Shown: piece by piece, positions 22,782 to 33,987 of the stretch
Layout of the letters: every line of letters starts with the position of its first letter
Numbering within the stretch: the first letter of the stretch is position 1
Source: Hymenopus coronatus
Taxonomy: Eukaryota > Arthropoda > Insecta > Mantodea > Hymenopodidae
NCBI GenBank assembly: GCA_030762935.1
Contig: CM060895.1
Span: 33,879,501 to 33,943,500 of the forward strand
Direction: 5' to 3'
DNA: 64,000 bases
The notes under the pieces: generated by a model
Databases searched by the model: none
What the model saw: only the letters and a program-made list of their open reading frames with translations
What the model was told of the DNA's origin: nothing
Position numbers and translations under genes: made by a program

Positions 22782-23633
22782 AAAAATTGATGTGTTACAC
22801 TCACTTGACTTTCTTTAGCTGCTGTACAAACAAACTTCTTACAAAAGATTGTTCTCCTTTCTACACAATGCTAATCGAGATAATCATTAGCAGAATGTTC
22901 TTATTACTTAGTTCCTTATCAGTAGAAAGGAATGCGCTATGCTACAATGATAATGAAATGTTTTTAAAAGGTGTCTTTATGCAAATCGCTTACTTCACTT
23001 GGCCAGGAATAGAACAAAAGAAAAACGGATACTTCCCCACTGAGAAAAGTGTAAGTACTTTACAATTGAAACTAATAACTAGGAATATCTCTGAAACAAA
23101 AATGTATAAGACAAAAATTGTGTCTTTTAACGAGATCAACAGTTTTTGTGTATTAAATTTTTGTGTATCTCTTATGGTTCAGTAGATACGCAAAATCCAG
23201 CAAAATGCATGCAAAAAAAAACAGTTCTTCAGAAGCTATTCCCATAAAATTTAAGAAATACATTTTATATGTGATATGGTGTTTTAGTCAAAATCATTAG
23301 ACCCATTTTTGACAAAAACAACATTTTCAAAAATGTTTTAATGTAAAGGATAGTTTGGAGTGTGGGGGGACTTTCTTGAAAAATTTCCTACGCATCCTTG
23401 GAAGATATCAAACTTAAATACCTAGAGTGGTATTAAACAGCCTTTTAGTTTCTGAGCTATGCTGACCACGAACACACACATACTAAACACTCGTACGGAC
23501 CTTTTTCTAAAACTGTTTTTGACTCGGTGGTCTTCAAAACATATATTTCTGGTGAAATCGCGATATTGAATTTTTGGGTAGTATACAATACTTCCTCTAC
23601 ACACTATGTACATAGTACATGTGAAGAAAGTAA
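22782..23633 (-). repeat. Element H, near full length, second subfamily
   Basis: H-end 'gtgttacactcacttg'. Interior complete. The P-end is diverged but palindromic around 'ctatgtacatag'. Confidence 0.85.
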
Positions 23634-23700
23634 TCAGGTACAGAGGTTTAACTAAAAATACAATTTTGGGATTCCCTGAAACGAAATAGAACATTGTTAG
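23634..23700 (+). repeat. Element H P-proximal scrap
   Basis: 'acagaggtttaactaaaaat' and 'gggattccctgaa' match the P-proximal segment. Confidence 0.4.
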
Positions 23701-23829
23701 AAACATCTTACTAGTTACAGTAACATGGCTTTCTCTACCAGTTCTTCAAACCAACTATTCTTAAAAAAAGAGATTATTTTATCTACATCATACTAACCGA
23801 GATAAGCATTAGCAGAAATAGTACTACTA

Positions 23830-25140
23830 CGAGGGGCATACTGAAAGTCACGAGCAACCCATTGTAAAAATTTAAATTTCAACAATGTAACGAAACGAAT
23901 TGCAGGATCGTAATCTACAGACTTTAAGCCACATGTTGACATATTGTGACGTCATTACCTTCTATCACGTGACCACAGACCGTGTTTGAAAAATGGCTAC
24001 ATTGATGTTTCGTTTCGACAGCGTGCTGTCATTGAATTCCTTGTGAAAGAAGGAAAATCTGCTCCTGAAATTCATCTCAGACTTCAACCTGCGTATGGAG
24101 GTGTCTGCATGGGGGCCAGCAGTGTTAGAAGATGGGTGAAACATTTCAAAGATGGAAACACGAGTCTGCAAAATGCGCCTCGTAGCGGGCATCCTCGAAC
24201 TGCCTCTACAGAACGCAACAAGGAAAGAGTTGATGAGCTCATTACAGGAGATAGGCGTTTCACTGTGAATGAAATTGCTGCGCAACTTGGAATAGGACAT
24301 AGTGCAGTGCAAGAAATGATCCACAGCTTGGGTTATCGAAAGGTCTGTGCCCGTTGGGTCCCCCGTTTATTGACTGAAGACCACAAACTTCAGAGAAGAA
24401 CCATTGCACAAAGCCTTCTTCAGAGATTTCATAATGAAGGTGATGAATTTTTGACGTGTATTGTGACTGGAGATGAGAGCTGGTTCCATCACTATGAGCC
24501 AGAAACGAAACGTCAGAGTATGGAATGGCACCACTTGAACTCACCATCGAAGAAGAAAGCGAAGACAGTGCAGTCTGTAGGAAAAGTTATGGGAAATGTC
24601 TTTTGGGATGCACAAGGTTGCATTCTGGTTGACTTTCTTGAACCTGGACAAACCATAAATTCTGCCCGCTACATCAATACACTACTGAAGCTCCGTCGGG
24701 CTTTGCGTGATAAACGCCCTGGAAAGAGGATCATCCTTCAACAGGATAATGCGCGTCCGCATACTGCCCGTGCCACTATGGAGAAGATCAGGGCATTAGG
24801 GTGGGAAACTCTTCCACATCCTCCCTACAGTCCCGACTTGGCACCCTCCGTCTACCATCTTTTCGGTTCTGTGAAGGAGCAGATGCGTGGCCAACGCTAG
24901 GAGACGCTGGAGGATATTCGGAAAGCAGTGCGTCAGGGTCTGCGGTCAGCTGGAACGGAGTTCTATCACAAGGGCATTTTCAAACTTGTAGAACGATGGG
25001 AAAAATGTGTGCAAAACAATGGAGACTATGTCGAAAAGTGAAGGAAAGTCTGTAGATTATGATGATGTATTTGGTTTGGCTTAAAAATAAATATTAAGAT
25101 TGTAAAACAGTGTTGCTCATGACTTTCAGTATGCCCCTCG
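23830..25140 (+). mobile_element. mariner-family DNA transposon, complete but inactive
   Basis: The element is 1311 bp with 29-bp terminal inverted repeats (23830-23858 and 25112-25140) differing at one position. TA lies at 23828-23829 and 25141-25142, the TA target duplication of the Tc1/mariner superfamily. It contains one decayed transposase gene. The near-perfect TIRs suggest the insertion is younger than the surrounding H copies. Confidence 0.95.
23993..25041 (+). pseudogene. mariner transposase pseudogene (DD34D type)
   Basis: The product would cut and join transposon ends in the nucleus. The N-terminal helix-turn-helix part contains SSVRRWVKHFKDGNT, and the linker motif RWVPRLL follows. 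Counting codons from an in-frame TTG at 23986, the catalytic residues are D163 (GDESW) and D254 (QQDNARPH). The third, expected 34 residues later at codon 289 (SPDLAPS-), is Val (GTC at 24850-24852). The only nearby ATG (23993) is in a different frame from the body, so one base has probably been lost just downstream. A TAG at 24898-24900 interrupts the C-terminus. The same frame then runs on to a normal-looking end, ...NNGDYVEK and TGA, at 25039-25041. With three independent lesions it cannot encode an active enzyme. Confidence 0.95.
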
Positions 25141-25897
25141 TACTTGATTCCTTATAAGCAAAAGGGAACTTTGGCCAAAGCAATAGTCACATCTTTTAAA
25201 AGATGGTCGGTACGTGAACAATGTGTTGGGTTCGCTTTGCAAAGCCAGCAGTAAAAAAAGCGAGATGGAACTAAAAACAGTCCGTTTGAGAAAAGCTACG
25301 TAGTTTTAAACTTGAAACCAATAATAAGGAATATCTTGGAAACGGTCAACTCCACAATAAAAATGTTTATAACAAAATTAAATATTTTATCGAGATCTAT
25401 ATTTTTTGTGTGGTAATTTTGTCTATTTCTTATGGCTTACTGTTTATTCATAAAAATTCATCCAAAATGCACAGGTCTGCGGAAGCTATTCCCAGAAAAT
25501 TCAAGATATACATTTTATTTGTGATGTAGATATCTATAATATATGGTACTCTAATTAACATCTTTAAGGCCCTTTATGAGAAACACAACATTTTCAAACA
25601 CATTTTCATGTGAAGAGTAATTTGGGGTGGGGAGATTTTCTTGAAAAGCTTTGTGTCACATCCTTGGAAGACACTAAACTTAATTACCAAGTTTGGTATT
25701 TAACGCTCTTAGTTTCTGAACTATGTGTCCACAGACGCATACAAACAGTCCTTATTTCTAAAAATGCTTTATTTTGCACTCAGTAGATCTCAAAACATAT
25801 ATTTCCGGTGAATTCTCGGTATGCAGTTTTTTGGTGCAATACAATACCTTCTCTATACACTATGTACATAGCATGTGTAGAAAAAGCAAAAATATCT

Positions 25898-26025
25898 GCA
25901 TGCACATGTATGTGTGTGTCTGTGAACAGCACAATCTGTTAAGTATAAAACTATGAGATTTTCAAGAGAATCCCTCCAACCTAAATTATCCTTTACATGG
26001 AAATTATTTCGAAAATTCGGCACCA
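25898..26025 (+). repeat. Element H internal fragment
   Basis: It runs from the TG tract ('gtgtgtgtctgtgaacagc') to 'ctttacatggaaattatt' and 'cgaaaatt'. Confidence 0.6.
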
Positions 26026-26103
26026 ATTTATAGAGTAAAATTTCCCCTAATAGTTGAGCTAATACTTTATATATTTATAAAGATATATTTATATATAGAG
26101 AAA

Positions 26104-26425
26104 ATAGCAATTATGGATATTTTTTTGAAGTACTTCACAATTAAAAGTTCAAAATGTCAGTTGTAGACTCACTAAACATTTAAAATGAAGGTGATATACC
26201 TACAGCTATAATTTATGTATAAAATTAAAGAGAACACTCCACAAAATGCCAAACTACTACTATACTACTATATATACACACAGAGTGTGGCAGTTATGCA
26301 ATTTTCTTTGAAGTATTTCACAATTAAAAATACAAAATGTCGATTGTACATTCATTAAAATGTGTAACATTCAAGTGATACGCTAACAACTATAATTTAT
26401 GTATCAACTTAAGGATCGCTTTAAG
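26104..26425. repeat. Diverged tandem pair, units of about 150-180 bp
   Basis: Units 26104-26255 and 26283-26425 share 'tttgaagta', 'ttcacaattaaaa', 'caaaatgtc' and 'ctataatttatgta'. Confidence 0.65.
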
Positions 26426-26599
26426 TTAATGTATTCCTTTATTTCCCTTCTACTTAAAAGGCAACAAGTAATAAGACCAATTATGCTAATATTTATCTCG
26501 ATTAGCATGATGTAGATAAAAGAATGGTATTTTGTAAGAATAGTTTGTGTTTGGATCAGCTAGAGAAAGTTATGTGAGTGGAACACCTCAGTTTTTTTT
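26405..26599 (+). repeat. Element H, H-end fragment
   Basis: It starts near 'ggatcgctttaag' and ends with decamer, hairpin and T-run ('gtggaacacctcagttttt'). Confidence 0.75.
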
Positions 26600-26802
26600 A
26601 ATCAAGTACTATTCAACTATCTTTAAGAATGCAGCAATCTTCCAATATTCATTTCAATAATTTACCAAAGTAAATTTGAAGTAACTGAGTTGTAATGCTT
26701 ATTTCACATATCTGTATTTCTAAACTACCCCACATCCATCTTCGCGTACCCACTCCAGAAGGTTGACCACTTATTTCATAGACCGTAGTATTCAACGACA
26801 GC

Positions 26803-27666
26803 TTTTTACTTTCTCTAGCACGTATGCTAGAAGGTATTGATTTATACCAAAAATTTGATACCGAGATTTCACCAAAAATATACGTTTTGATGTCCCCTTA
26901 GTCCGTAAAAAGCATTTCTAGAAAAATATCCATGTGTGTATGTGTCCGCCTTTCTGTCTGTCTGTGTGTGTCTGTGGACAGCATATCTCAAAAACGAAAA
27001 TATCGTTAAATATACCAAACTTGTTACTTAGCTTTTTCATCTTCTAAAGAAGCGACATGAAGATTTTCAAGAACGTACCCCCCCCCCCCCATCACAAACT
27101 ACCCTTTACATGGAATAAGTTTTGAAAATGTTGTTTTTCTCAAACATAACTATAACGATTTTGATTAAAATATCGTATATTAAAATTATTTACATCACAA
27201 TTAAAATGTATATTTTGAATTTCTGGGAATAGTTTCTGAAGATCTCTTTATTTTGGATGAATTTTGCAAACTTTGAATAACGGTTAAACCGTAAGAGATT
27301 GGAAAACACTTATTACGCCAAAATGTAGATCTGCTCAAAACACATAATTTATGTCATGTACGTTTTTCTTGTAGAGTTGACTGTTTTCGAAATATTCTTT
27401 GTTATTGATTTCAATTTTAATCTACTAACTTTCGTCAAACGGGACTATGCAAAGTGAACAGAACATCAATTTTTTCACATAGCAATCAGCTTTTAAAGAA
27501 TTGACTACCGTTTTAGCCTAGTGTATCACCTTATTTCTCTTCTACTTTCAAGAAAGCAAGTAATTAGATTAATTCAGCTAATGTTCAACTCGATTAGCAT
27601 TATGTAGATAAAAGAAAAACCGTTTGTAAGAAAAATATGTTTGTAGAACGGCTAGAGAAAGTAATG
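26803..27666 (+). repeat. Element H lacking its last ~30 bp
   Basis: P-end 'tttttactttctctagc' with the palindrome collapsed. The interior is full, including a TG tract at 26934-26975. It breaks inside the H-end ('ctagagaaagtaatg') and is followed by unrelated DNA. Confidence 0.85.
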
Positions 27667-28172
27667 TTGAACAGATATTTGTTGTTCCAAACTTCCTTAA
27701 AAACAAAGACCAAACATTCCTACATCAGTACAACTTTTCAAGATAGGCCAGAGAAGTTATTCGGAAACTTAACACTATGTCCGGAAACGAAAAGTAAATG
27801 GCTTGCTCGGAAATCTCCTTATTTTGGAGGTTATGTGATAAAGGTAGAAGTTGGCTGTGTCCTGTGAGACTAACTTACCTCCAGTCTTTATACGAAATAA
27901 GGAGCTAAGTAACTTTGCTAGCAACTCGTGGAAAATTAAGTTTAAAACTTGCCTCTGTAAGGCAAGTTTATGCAGAAGCGATAAAAGAAATGCTGGAATT
28001 GTTTCTCCGGATATGTGTGAATTCGTTGCAGGGAATGGATTTTCTGGTTTCAATCTCTGCTCTGCTGGTTATAGAGAAAATTTTTGAGTTCCTTTGCCAC
28101 ATATCTGTAATATACAAGGAGAAATACCCTTTGTATTTTATCGTTAACATGTTTTGAGGGCCCCTTATTCCA
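27667..28172. other. Single-copy DNA, weakly open frames
   Basis: Two overlapping plus frames (27851-28087, 78 codons; 27915-28157, 80 codons) and a minus frame (27775-28053) stay open. They are mutually exclusive, and none shows a recognisable domain. A small exon cannot be excluded. Confidence 0.35.
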
Positions 28173-28318
28173 GAAAATCTGACGTATTCCAATCAATTGA
28201 CTTTCCCTACATACCTGTAACAAGTTATTCTTTAAAAAGATTATCCTTTTATCTACTTGATGCTAATCGATATAAACATTAGCAGAAATGGTCTTATTTA
28301 CTTACCCTGCCCTCCCAA
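28173..28318 (-). repeat. Element H, H-end fragment
   Basis: Begins 'aaaatctgacgtattcc' and stops after the 'gcagaaatggtcttatt' segment. Confidence 0.75.
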
Positions 28319-28446
28319 TACATTTATAAATTAGCCAAACACACTTATGAAAACTTTGATAAATACCTACTGTATTAAACATAAAAAACATAAGCATGGA
28401 ACCAGAACACAAAATTATCTTTAAGTATGTGCCTATAAACTTGCAT

Positions 28447-29333
28447 GAAAAAATGTGAAAGTGCTCCAATCACATGTGACTTTATCTACATCACTGTAAC
28501 AAACTATTGTTAATAAGCTTATTCTTCCATCTACTTCAAGCTAATCGAGATAAACAATAACAAACGTTTTTATTACTTGCTTCCTTATAAGTAAAAGGGA
28601 AATAAGGGAACACACAAGGCAAAACCAGCAGTCAAATGTTTTAAAATGTGGTTGCTGTGGGATTGACATCAGTTTATTTGCGTGGCTAAGCATTGACAAA
28701 TTTACGCATGAGAAAAGTAAGTATTTTAAAACTGAAAGCAATAACAAGGAACATCTCAAAAACGGTCAACTCCTAGAAAGATACCTATATGACATATTGT
28801 GTGTTTTATCGTGATCTACTCTTTTGTGTGGTAAGTTTTTATCTATCTCTTACGGTTTACCAGTTATGCAAAATTCAATAAAAATCATCCAGAATAAGGA
28901 GACCTTTAGAGGCTATTCCCAGAGAACTCAAGATATACATTATATTTGGCATATTAATATTTTAAATATAAGAGATTTTAATTAAAATATTTATGGCCAT
29001 TTTTGAGAAAATCAATATTTTCGAAATTTTTTCCACGTAAAGGGTAGTTTGGGGTGGGCAGATTTTTTTGAAAAGCTTCGTGTTGATTCCTTGGAAGATA
29101 CCAAACTGAAATACCAAGTTTGTTATTTAACGGTCTTTTCGTTTTTGAGCTGTGCGGTCCACAGGCATAGACACTCACACGCACACACATGGACTTTTTT
29201 TCAAAAATGCCCTTTTTGGATTCAGGAGAACCAAAACGTATATTTCCGGTGAAACTTCGGCATCGAATTTTTGGGTGCAATGCAATACTTCTCTATATAA
29301 TGTGTACATAGTACGTGTGGAGAAAGTATAAAA
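28447..29333 (-). repeat. Element H, near full length
   Basis: H-end 'gtgctccaatcacatgtg' (diverged). The CA tract is short (29175-29187). The P-end finishes 'gtgtggagaaagtataaaa'. Confidence 0.85.
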
Positions 29334-29651
29334 GCTTTTCTACTATTGTAAAAACTTATAATAAACAACCAAGCAAATATAGAGATATAAAACATAGAAT
29401 CGTGTTTCTTAGCACAGTAAATGATTATCTCATAGAAGAAGCTTATTATTCTGTAAAATAATACACGGAAGATAGTCTCTAGGAACATACATATTAGTAA
29501 ATTTGTTAAATACATATATACATTTCTGTAAATATCAGTATGTCATCTTTTATTATATAAGATTTTAGTATTAGCTTTTACTTAAATTGACTTGACCAGT
29601 CATCAGTTTACTGGACTTTAGCCCAACCTATGTAAAGTATGTAATAAATAA

Positions 29652-29690
<39 letters not shown>

Positions 29691-29692
29691 AT
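29334..29692. other. AT-rich spacer with (ATT)n
   Basis: Contains an ATT trinucleotide run at 29652-29689. No other structure. Confidence 0.45.
29652..29689. repeat. (ATT)n microsatellite
   Basis: About twelve uninterrupted ATT units, with 'aataaataa' on its left. Confidence 0.9.
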
Positions 29693-30696
29693 ATTCCTTG
29701 AAAGTGAAAGGGAAATGGGGGAGTACCTACACTGGGCTAAAGCGATAACCAGTTCTTTTATAAGCTGGTTGCTGTGTAATTAAAATTCCTTTCTTTGCAC
29801 AGCCAGAAGTTGACGAATTCTCCGCGTGAGGAAAGTTCAAGTATTTTAAAACTGAAATCAATAACAAGGAATATTTAGGAAATGGCCAACTCAAGAAAGA
29901 TGTACACGACATAAGTTGTTTGTTTAACAAGATCTACATTTATAGAAAACAAAACCGGGCTTGTAGGCCGTGGTCCACTGGGCTTCTCCCTTCGTTCCCC
30001 AGACGTTTCGCCTGCGGCAGGCATCATCAGTGGCGTGTACATCTCCGTGGTCTCTCAGTAGCGACTACTAGACCACGGAGATGTACACGCCACTGATGAT
30101 GCCTGCCGCAGACGCAGGCGAAACGTCTGGGGAACGAAGGGAGAAGCCCAGTGGACCACGGCCTACAAGCCCGGTTTTGTTTTCTATAAGTGATTCTAAC
30201 ACCGGCCGTGAAAGCCTTCGAACTTTAAAGATCTACATTGTTTGTGTTGTAAGTTTTGTATATCGCTTATGGTTTACCAATTCTGCAAAAGTTATTCAAA
30301 ACGAAGAGCTCTTCAGAAGCTATTCCCTGAACATTAAAAATATAAATTTTATTTTCCATGTAAATATTCGTAATGTACGGTATTTTAATCAAAATCGTTT
30401 GAGCCATTTTTGAGAATATCTTAATTTTAGACATTTTTTTCATGTAAAAGGTAGCTTGGTGAGAGGTGAGTTTCTTGAGAATCTTCATAGCGCATCGTTG
30501 AAAGATAGTAAAATCAAATACAATTTTCGTTTTTTAGCTATGCTGTCCACAGACAAACAGGCATTTTTCTAAAATTATGTTTTTATTCAGGGGTTCTGAA
30601 AACAATACCTGGTTAAATCTCGGTATCGATTTTTTTGGGTGGAATACAATACTTTTCTATCTGCTCTGTACGTTATACATACGTGCTGGAGAAAGT
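29693..30696 (-). repeat. Element H split by a Penelope-like insertion
   Basis: The left part runs from 'attccttgaaagtgaaag' to 'aagatctacatt' (29940). The right part resumes at 30228 with the duplicated 'aagatctacatt' and ends in a diverged P-end (about 30655-30696). Confidence 0.85.
29941..30227 (+). mobile_element. Penelope-like fold-back insertion 1
   Basis: Two inverted arms (about 29943-30052 and 30071-30186) flank a short loop. The right arm continues into a tail ending 'ccggccgtgaaagccttcg', typical of Penelope-like element 3' ends. The 12-bp direct repeat aagatctacatt flanks it perfectly (29929-29940, 30228-30239), showing retroposition-style insertion. In the right arm, 'ctgatga' (30093-30099), a 6-bp stem (gcctgc/gcaggc) and 'gaaac' (30120-30124) form a hammerhead-ribozyme-like order with one extra base. 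The arms differ by a 6-nt insertion (gacgca) in the right one. Confidence 0.75.
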
Positions 30697-30724
30697 AATA
30701 ATAAGAATATATATTCTTATTATT
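30697..30724. repeat. Perfect 28-bp AT palindrome
   Basis: A self-complementary run centred at 30710/30711, directly at the outer edge of an element H P-end. It could be a trace of end-joining. Confidence 0.7.
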
Positions 30725-31283
30725 CTAAATGCATACAAAGCATTTTGTTTTTATAATTCAACAATTTTCTCGATTATCTTTAAAACAGAAACTCTTGCTT
30801 ATAGGGATTACCAAACTTGTGTGCACCAAAAATGCTGTGTATTGCAGTTGTTTTTGCATAGAAGCCTTCAGTTGGTTTGCGACACATTTTTCTCAAGGAT
30901 ACCGGTGTGTATTTAACCACACGCAGGTTAACATGGCGTGCAATAGTATAGCGGTGGTCAGAAGTGCACATTTTGCTGTCAACCAAAGGAATGTTCAGTG
31001 TGAACAGAATAACCACTGGGTACTCTATACGGTCGCTCGGGGCGAAAAATGCGCAGTTGGAATATTTGTGGCGAACATTACGCGCCATACTGGACTCGGT
31101 GGTTTACGTTCAACGCAGCTTTATTTTCACCGTTTAAAGCCTCTTGTTCACATTGGCGTGATTAATTAGTAATCCAATTAGTCCATTTACAAATCAACGA
31201 CATGCATTCACTTTCGTCACCGTTCCCAAAACAAATGAATACCTATATGATCATCTAACGACACATTATGGATTTTATTAATG
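30725..31283. other. Single-copy region with open frames on both strands
   Basis: A plus frame from ATG at 30729 stays open for 146 codons (to 31169). An overlapping minus frame stays open for 102 codons (30780-31088). The segment is GC-richer than its flanks. I recognise no domain. It could be an old gene or transposon fragment, or chance. Confidence 0.35.
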
Positions 31284-32076
31284 TTTACTTTCTCTGCATA
31301 GAGATGGTATCTAGGTAGAGAAGACATTGCACTCCACTAAAAATTTTATGCTGAGATTTCACCCAAAAAAAAATTGTTTTAGAAAAATGTTCAATCGCGC
31401 GCATGTGTGTGTGTCTATCTGTGGGCCGCATAGCACAAAAACGAAAAGTCCGTTAAATACCAAACTTGGCATTTAAGCTAACTATTTTCCAAGGATTCGA
31501 CACAAAACCATTGAGAAAAATCAAACTTTGCCCAAATTACCCTTTACATGGGAAAAAGTTAGAAAATATTGATTTTCACGAAAATAACCCTAACGATTTT
31601 GATTAAAATACCACATATTAAGGATGTTTATATCACAAAAAATGTATATCTCTAATTTTATACAAATAACTTCTGAAGACTTCTTTATACTGGATGAATT
31701 TTTCTTAATTTTATACAACTGGTAAACCGTAAAAGACAGACAAAAACTACACAAAGAATGTAAATCTTGTTAAAACACAATTTATATCGCATGCATTTTT
31801 TTCGTGGAGTTGAATATTTACGAGATATTCCTTGTTATTTGTTTCAGTTATTGGTAATTTTTCATTTTCTGGCAATGGAAAGAAATGTATTTCAATCACA
31901 TAGCAACCAGTTTTTAAAATGTATTCCCTTTAATTCCCTTCTACTTAAAAAAAGCAGGTAAAGATAATTTCCACTAATGATTACCTCGATTAGAATAAAG
32001 TGAATAGAAGAACAAGCTTTTTAACAATAATTTGTTGCGGAGATGTAGAGAAAATTATGTGAATGGAACACATGTT
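31284..32076 (+). repeat. Element H, near full length
   Basis: P-end 'tttactttctctgcatag' with the palindrome eroded. TG tract at 31398-31420. H-end 'gtgaatggaacacatg' without the terminal T-run. Confidence 0.85.
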
Positions 32077-32079
32077 AAT

Positions 32080-32429
32080 TATTGTTACAAATGTTAATCT
32101 TATATTTCCTTCATGCTAATCTAAAAGAAGAAAAAAAAAATAACACAAATAGTCTTGTTACTTGCTCCCTTGTAAGTAGAAGCGAAATAAGGGAGTGCCA
32201 TAGGTTAAAGTGATAACATAGAGCTGGTTGCTAAGTGCCTGAAGTTCCTTTTTTCTAGGGACAGGAATTGAGAAATTCCTGTTTGAGAAAAGTATAAGTT
32301 TTTTAAAGCTGAAACCAATAACAAGGAATGTCTAAAAAACGACCAACTCCACCAAATAAAATGTATATGACATAAATTATGTGTTTCATCGTGATGCATA
32401 TTTTTTGTGTTGTAAGTTTTTGTCTATCA
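32080..32429 (-). repeat. Element H internal fragment
   Basis: Starts inside the H-end region ('ttcatgctaatc') and stops at 'taagtttttgtctatc'. Confidence 0.8.
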
Positions 32430-33128
32430 AAATGACTGCATGATAAGCATATTTCAAAATCCATATTTCTATAAATATAGTTAAGAACGAAAATTATTCA
32501 TCCAGAACTATGCCATGAAAGAACTAGATAAACCTGTTTCGTTTTTACTATACGATATTGCAAAACATTACGATATCGGAGAAATAAAGTAGATATCTGT
32601 ATCCGTTGTTATATATTTTATTGTTTGTGGTTATCTGCCTCGTGTTGGGATGATGTTTTATAGCCACTCTTTTTGCGGATAGCGGTTCGGTGTGATTTTA
32701 TCTGACTCAGATTTCTAGCCGAAGAGAATAATGTGTGCGTTGTGCTGCTATTTGTAACATAAGCTAACAGCGTCTTTTCAGACAGATAGATATGTGATCT
32801 CTCTGTACTTTTTCAAAGCACCATAACGATAATATGAGGCTAAACGATAAGCGTACTGTTTCTCTGTTCTGCTTTGTATGATATTTGTTATTTACAATCA
32901 GACACACGAACAGGTTTCAATACTTTTTGTCTGTAGATAATAAGTGCGGCAGGTCTATGAAATAAAAGTGCAGTTAAATGTTTGGAAAGTATGTTTGAAT
33001 ATACTTCACAAAAGCTTTAATAAGTTGTCTTTTCGATTAACGGTTTATGGACAAGCATTTAGCTATTGTTAATATTTATTATGTAAAAGTTCTTACATAA
33101 AAATATATTCTTTCAGATTAAAATAAAA
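32430..33128. other. Single-copy DNA, nothing recognised
   Basis: About 700 bp without repeat homology or a coding frame of note. Confidence 0.4.
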
Positions 33129-33987
33129 AAAAAATCTGATGTGTTCCATTCACATGACTTTCTCTATATCCCTTCAACAAATTATTCTTAAAAAGCTTAC
33201 ACTTCTATTTACTTCATGTTAATCTGTAAAACATTAGCAGAAATTGTCTTATTACTTGCTTCCTTGAAGTAGAGGTGAAATAAGGGAGTACCATACGTTA
33301 AAGTGATAATCAAAAGCTGGTTGCTATGTCACTGAAGTTCCTTTGTTTGTATGGACAGCAGTTGACAAATTCCTGTATGAAAAATGTATTCATAGCAGAA
33401 ACCAAAAATAAGGAATGTCACAAAAACGACGAACTCACGAAAAAAAATGTATATAACATAAATTGTGTGTTTTAACGTGTTCTACATTTTTTGTTCAGCA
33501 AGTTTTTGTCCATCTCTTACGGTTTAGCAGTTATTCAAAATTCAGTAAAATTCATCTAGGATAAACTACTCTTCAGAGGCTATTTCCAGAAAATACAAAA
33601 TGTACATTTTGTTTGTCAGGTTAATATACGAAATGCTAATCAAAATCGTTAGAGCCATTTTTGAGAAAATCAAAATGTTCGAAAAAAGTTCCATGTAAAG
33701 GGTAGTTGGGGGTGGGGGAATTTTTCTCAAAATCTTCGTGTCTCATCTCTGGAAGATACTATACTTAAATACCAAGTTTGGTATTTTACCTACTTTTTGT
33801 TTTTGGATTATCGTGTTCACAGGCACACGGACACACACACACGGACCTTTTTCCGAAAATGTTTTTTTTTAGATAAAGGGGACCCTAAAACATATATTTC
33901 CCGTGAAATCTCGGTATTGAATTTTTTGGTGGAGTGCAATACCTTCTCTATACACTATGTACATAGTGCGTATAGAGAAAGTAAAAA
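33129..33987 (-). repeat. Element H, full length reference copy
   Basis: All landmarks are present in order: H-end hairpin (gatgtgttccattcacatga), decamer, splice-like T/C segments, stem-loop (33770-33788), short ACAC tract, and P-end palindrome with core 'ctatgtacatag'. About 860 bp. The A-run at its right end is shared with the next copy. Confidence 0.93.

Larger units (their letters stand above)
23712..25895 (-). repeat. Element H split by mariner
   Basis: The H-end starts at 23712. The copy is cut at 'gcagaaatagtactac' and resumes at 25143 with 'cttgattccttataagc', which is contiguous in intact copies. It ends in a P-end palindrome at about 25895. Confidence 0.88.

Noticed and set aside
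23993..24040. ATG at 23993 as the functional transposase start
   Set aside because: Its frame stops matching transposase after a few codons. The homologous frame is entered only from a TTG at 23986, so a frameshift near the start is the better reading.
24850..24852. DD33D or shifted catalytic triad to rescue the transposase
   Set aside because: The only other nearby Asp (in SPD) lies at the wrong spacing and is the conserved non-catalytic one in this family. The residue at the 34-spaced position is Val.
27851..28157. Small overlapping plus frames as an exon
   Set aside because: Two different frames are open over the same bases with no splice context or homology, so the evidence is insufficient to call a gene.
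32700..33000. Promoter-like TATA motifs in AT-rich single-copy DNA
   Set aside because: TATA-like words are expected by chance at this composition and no gene follows.
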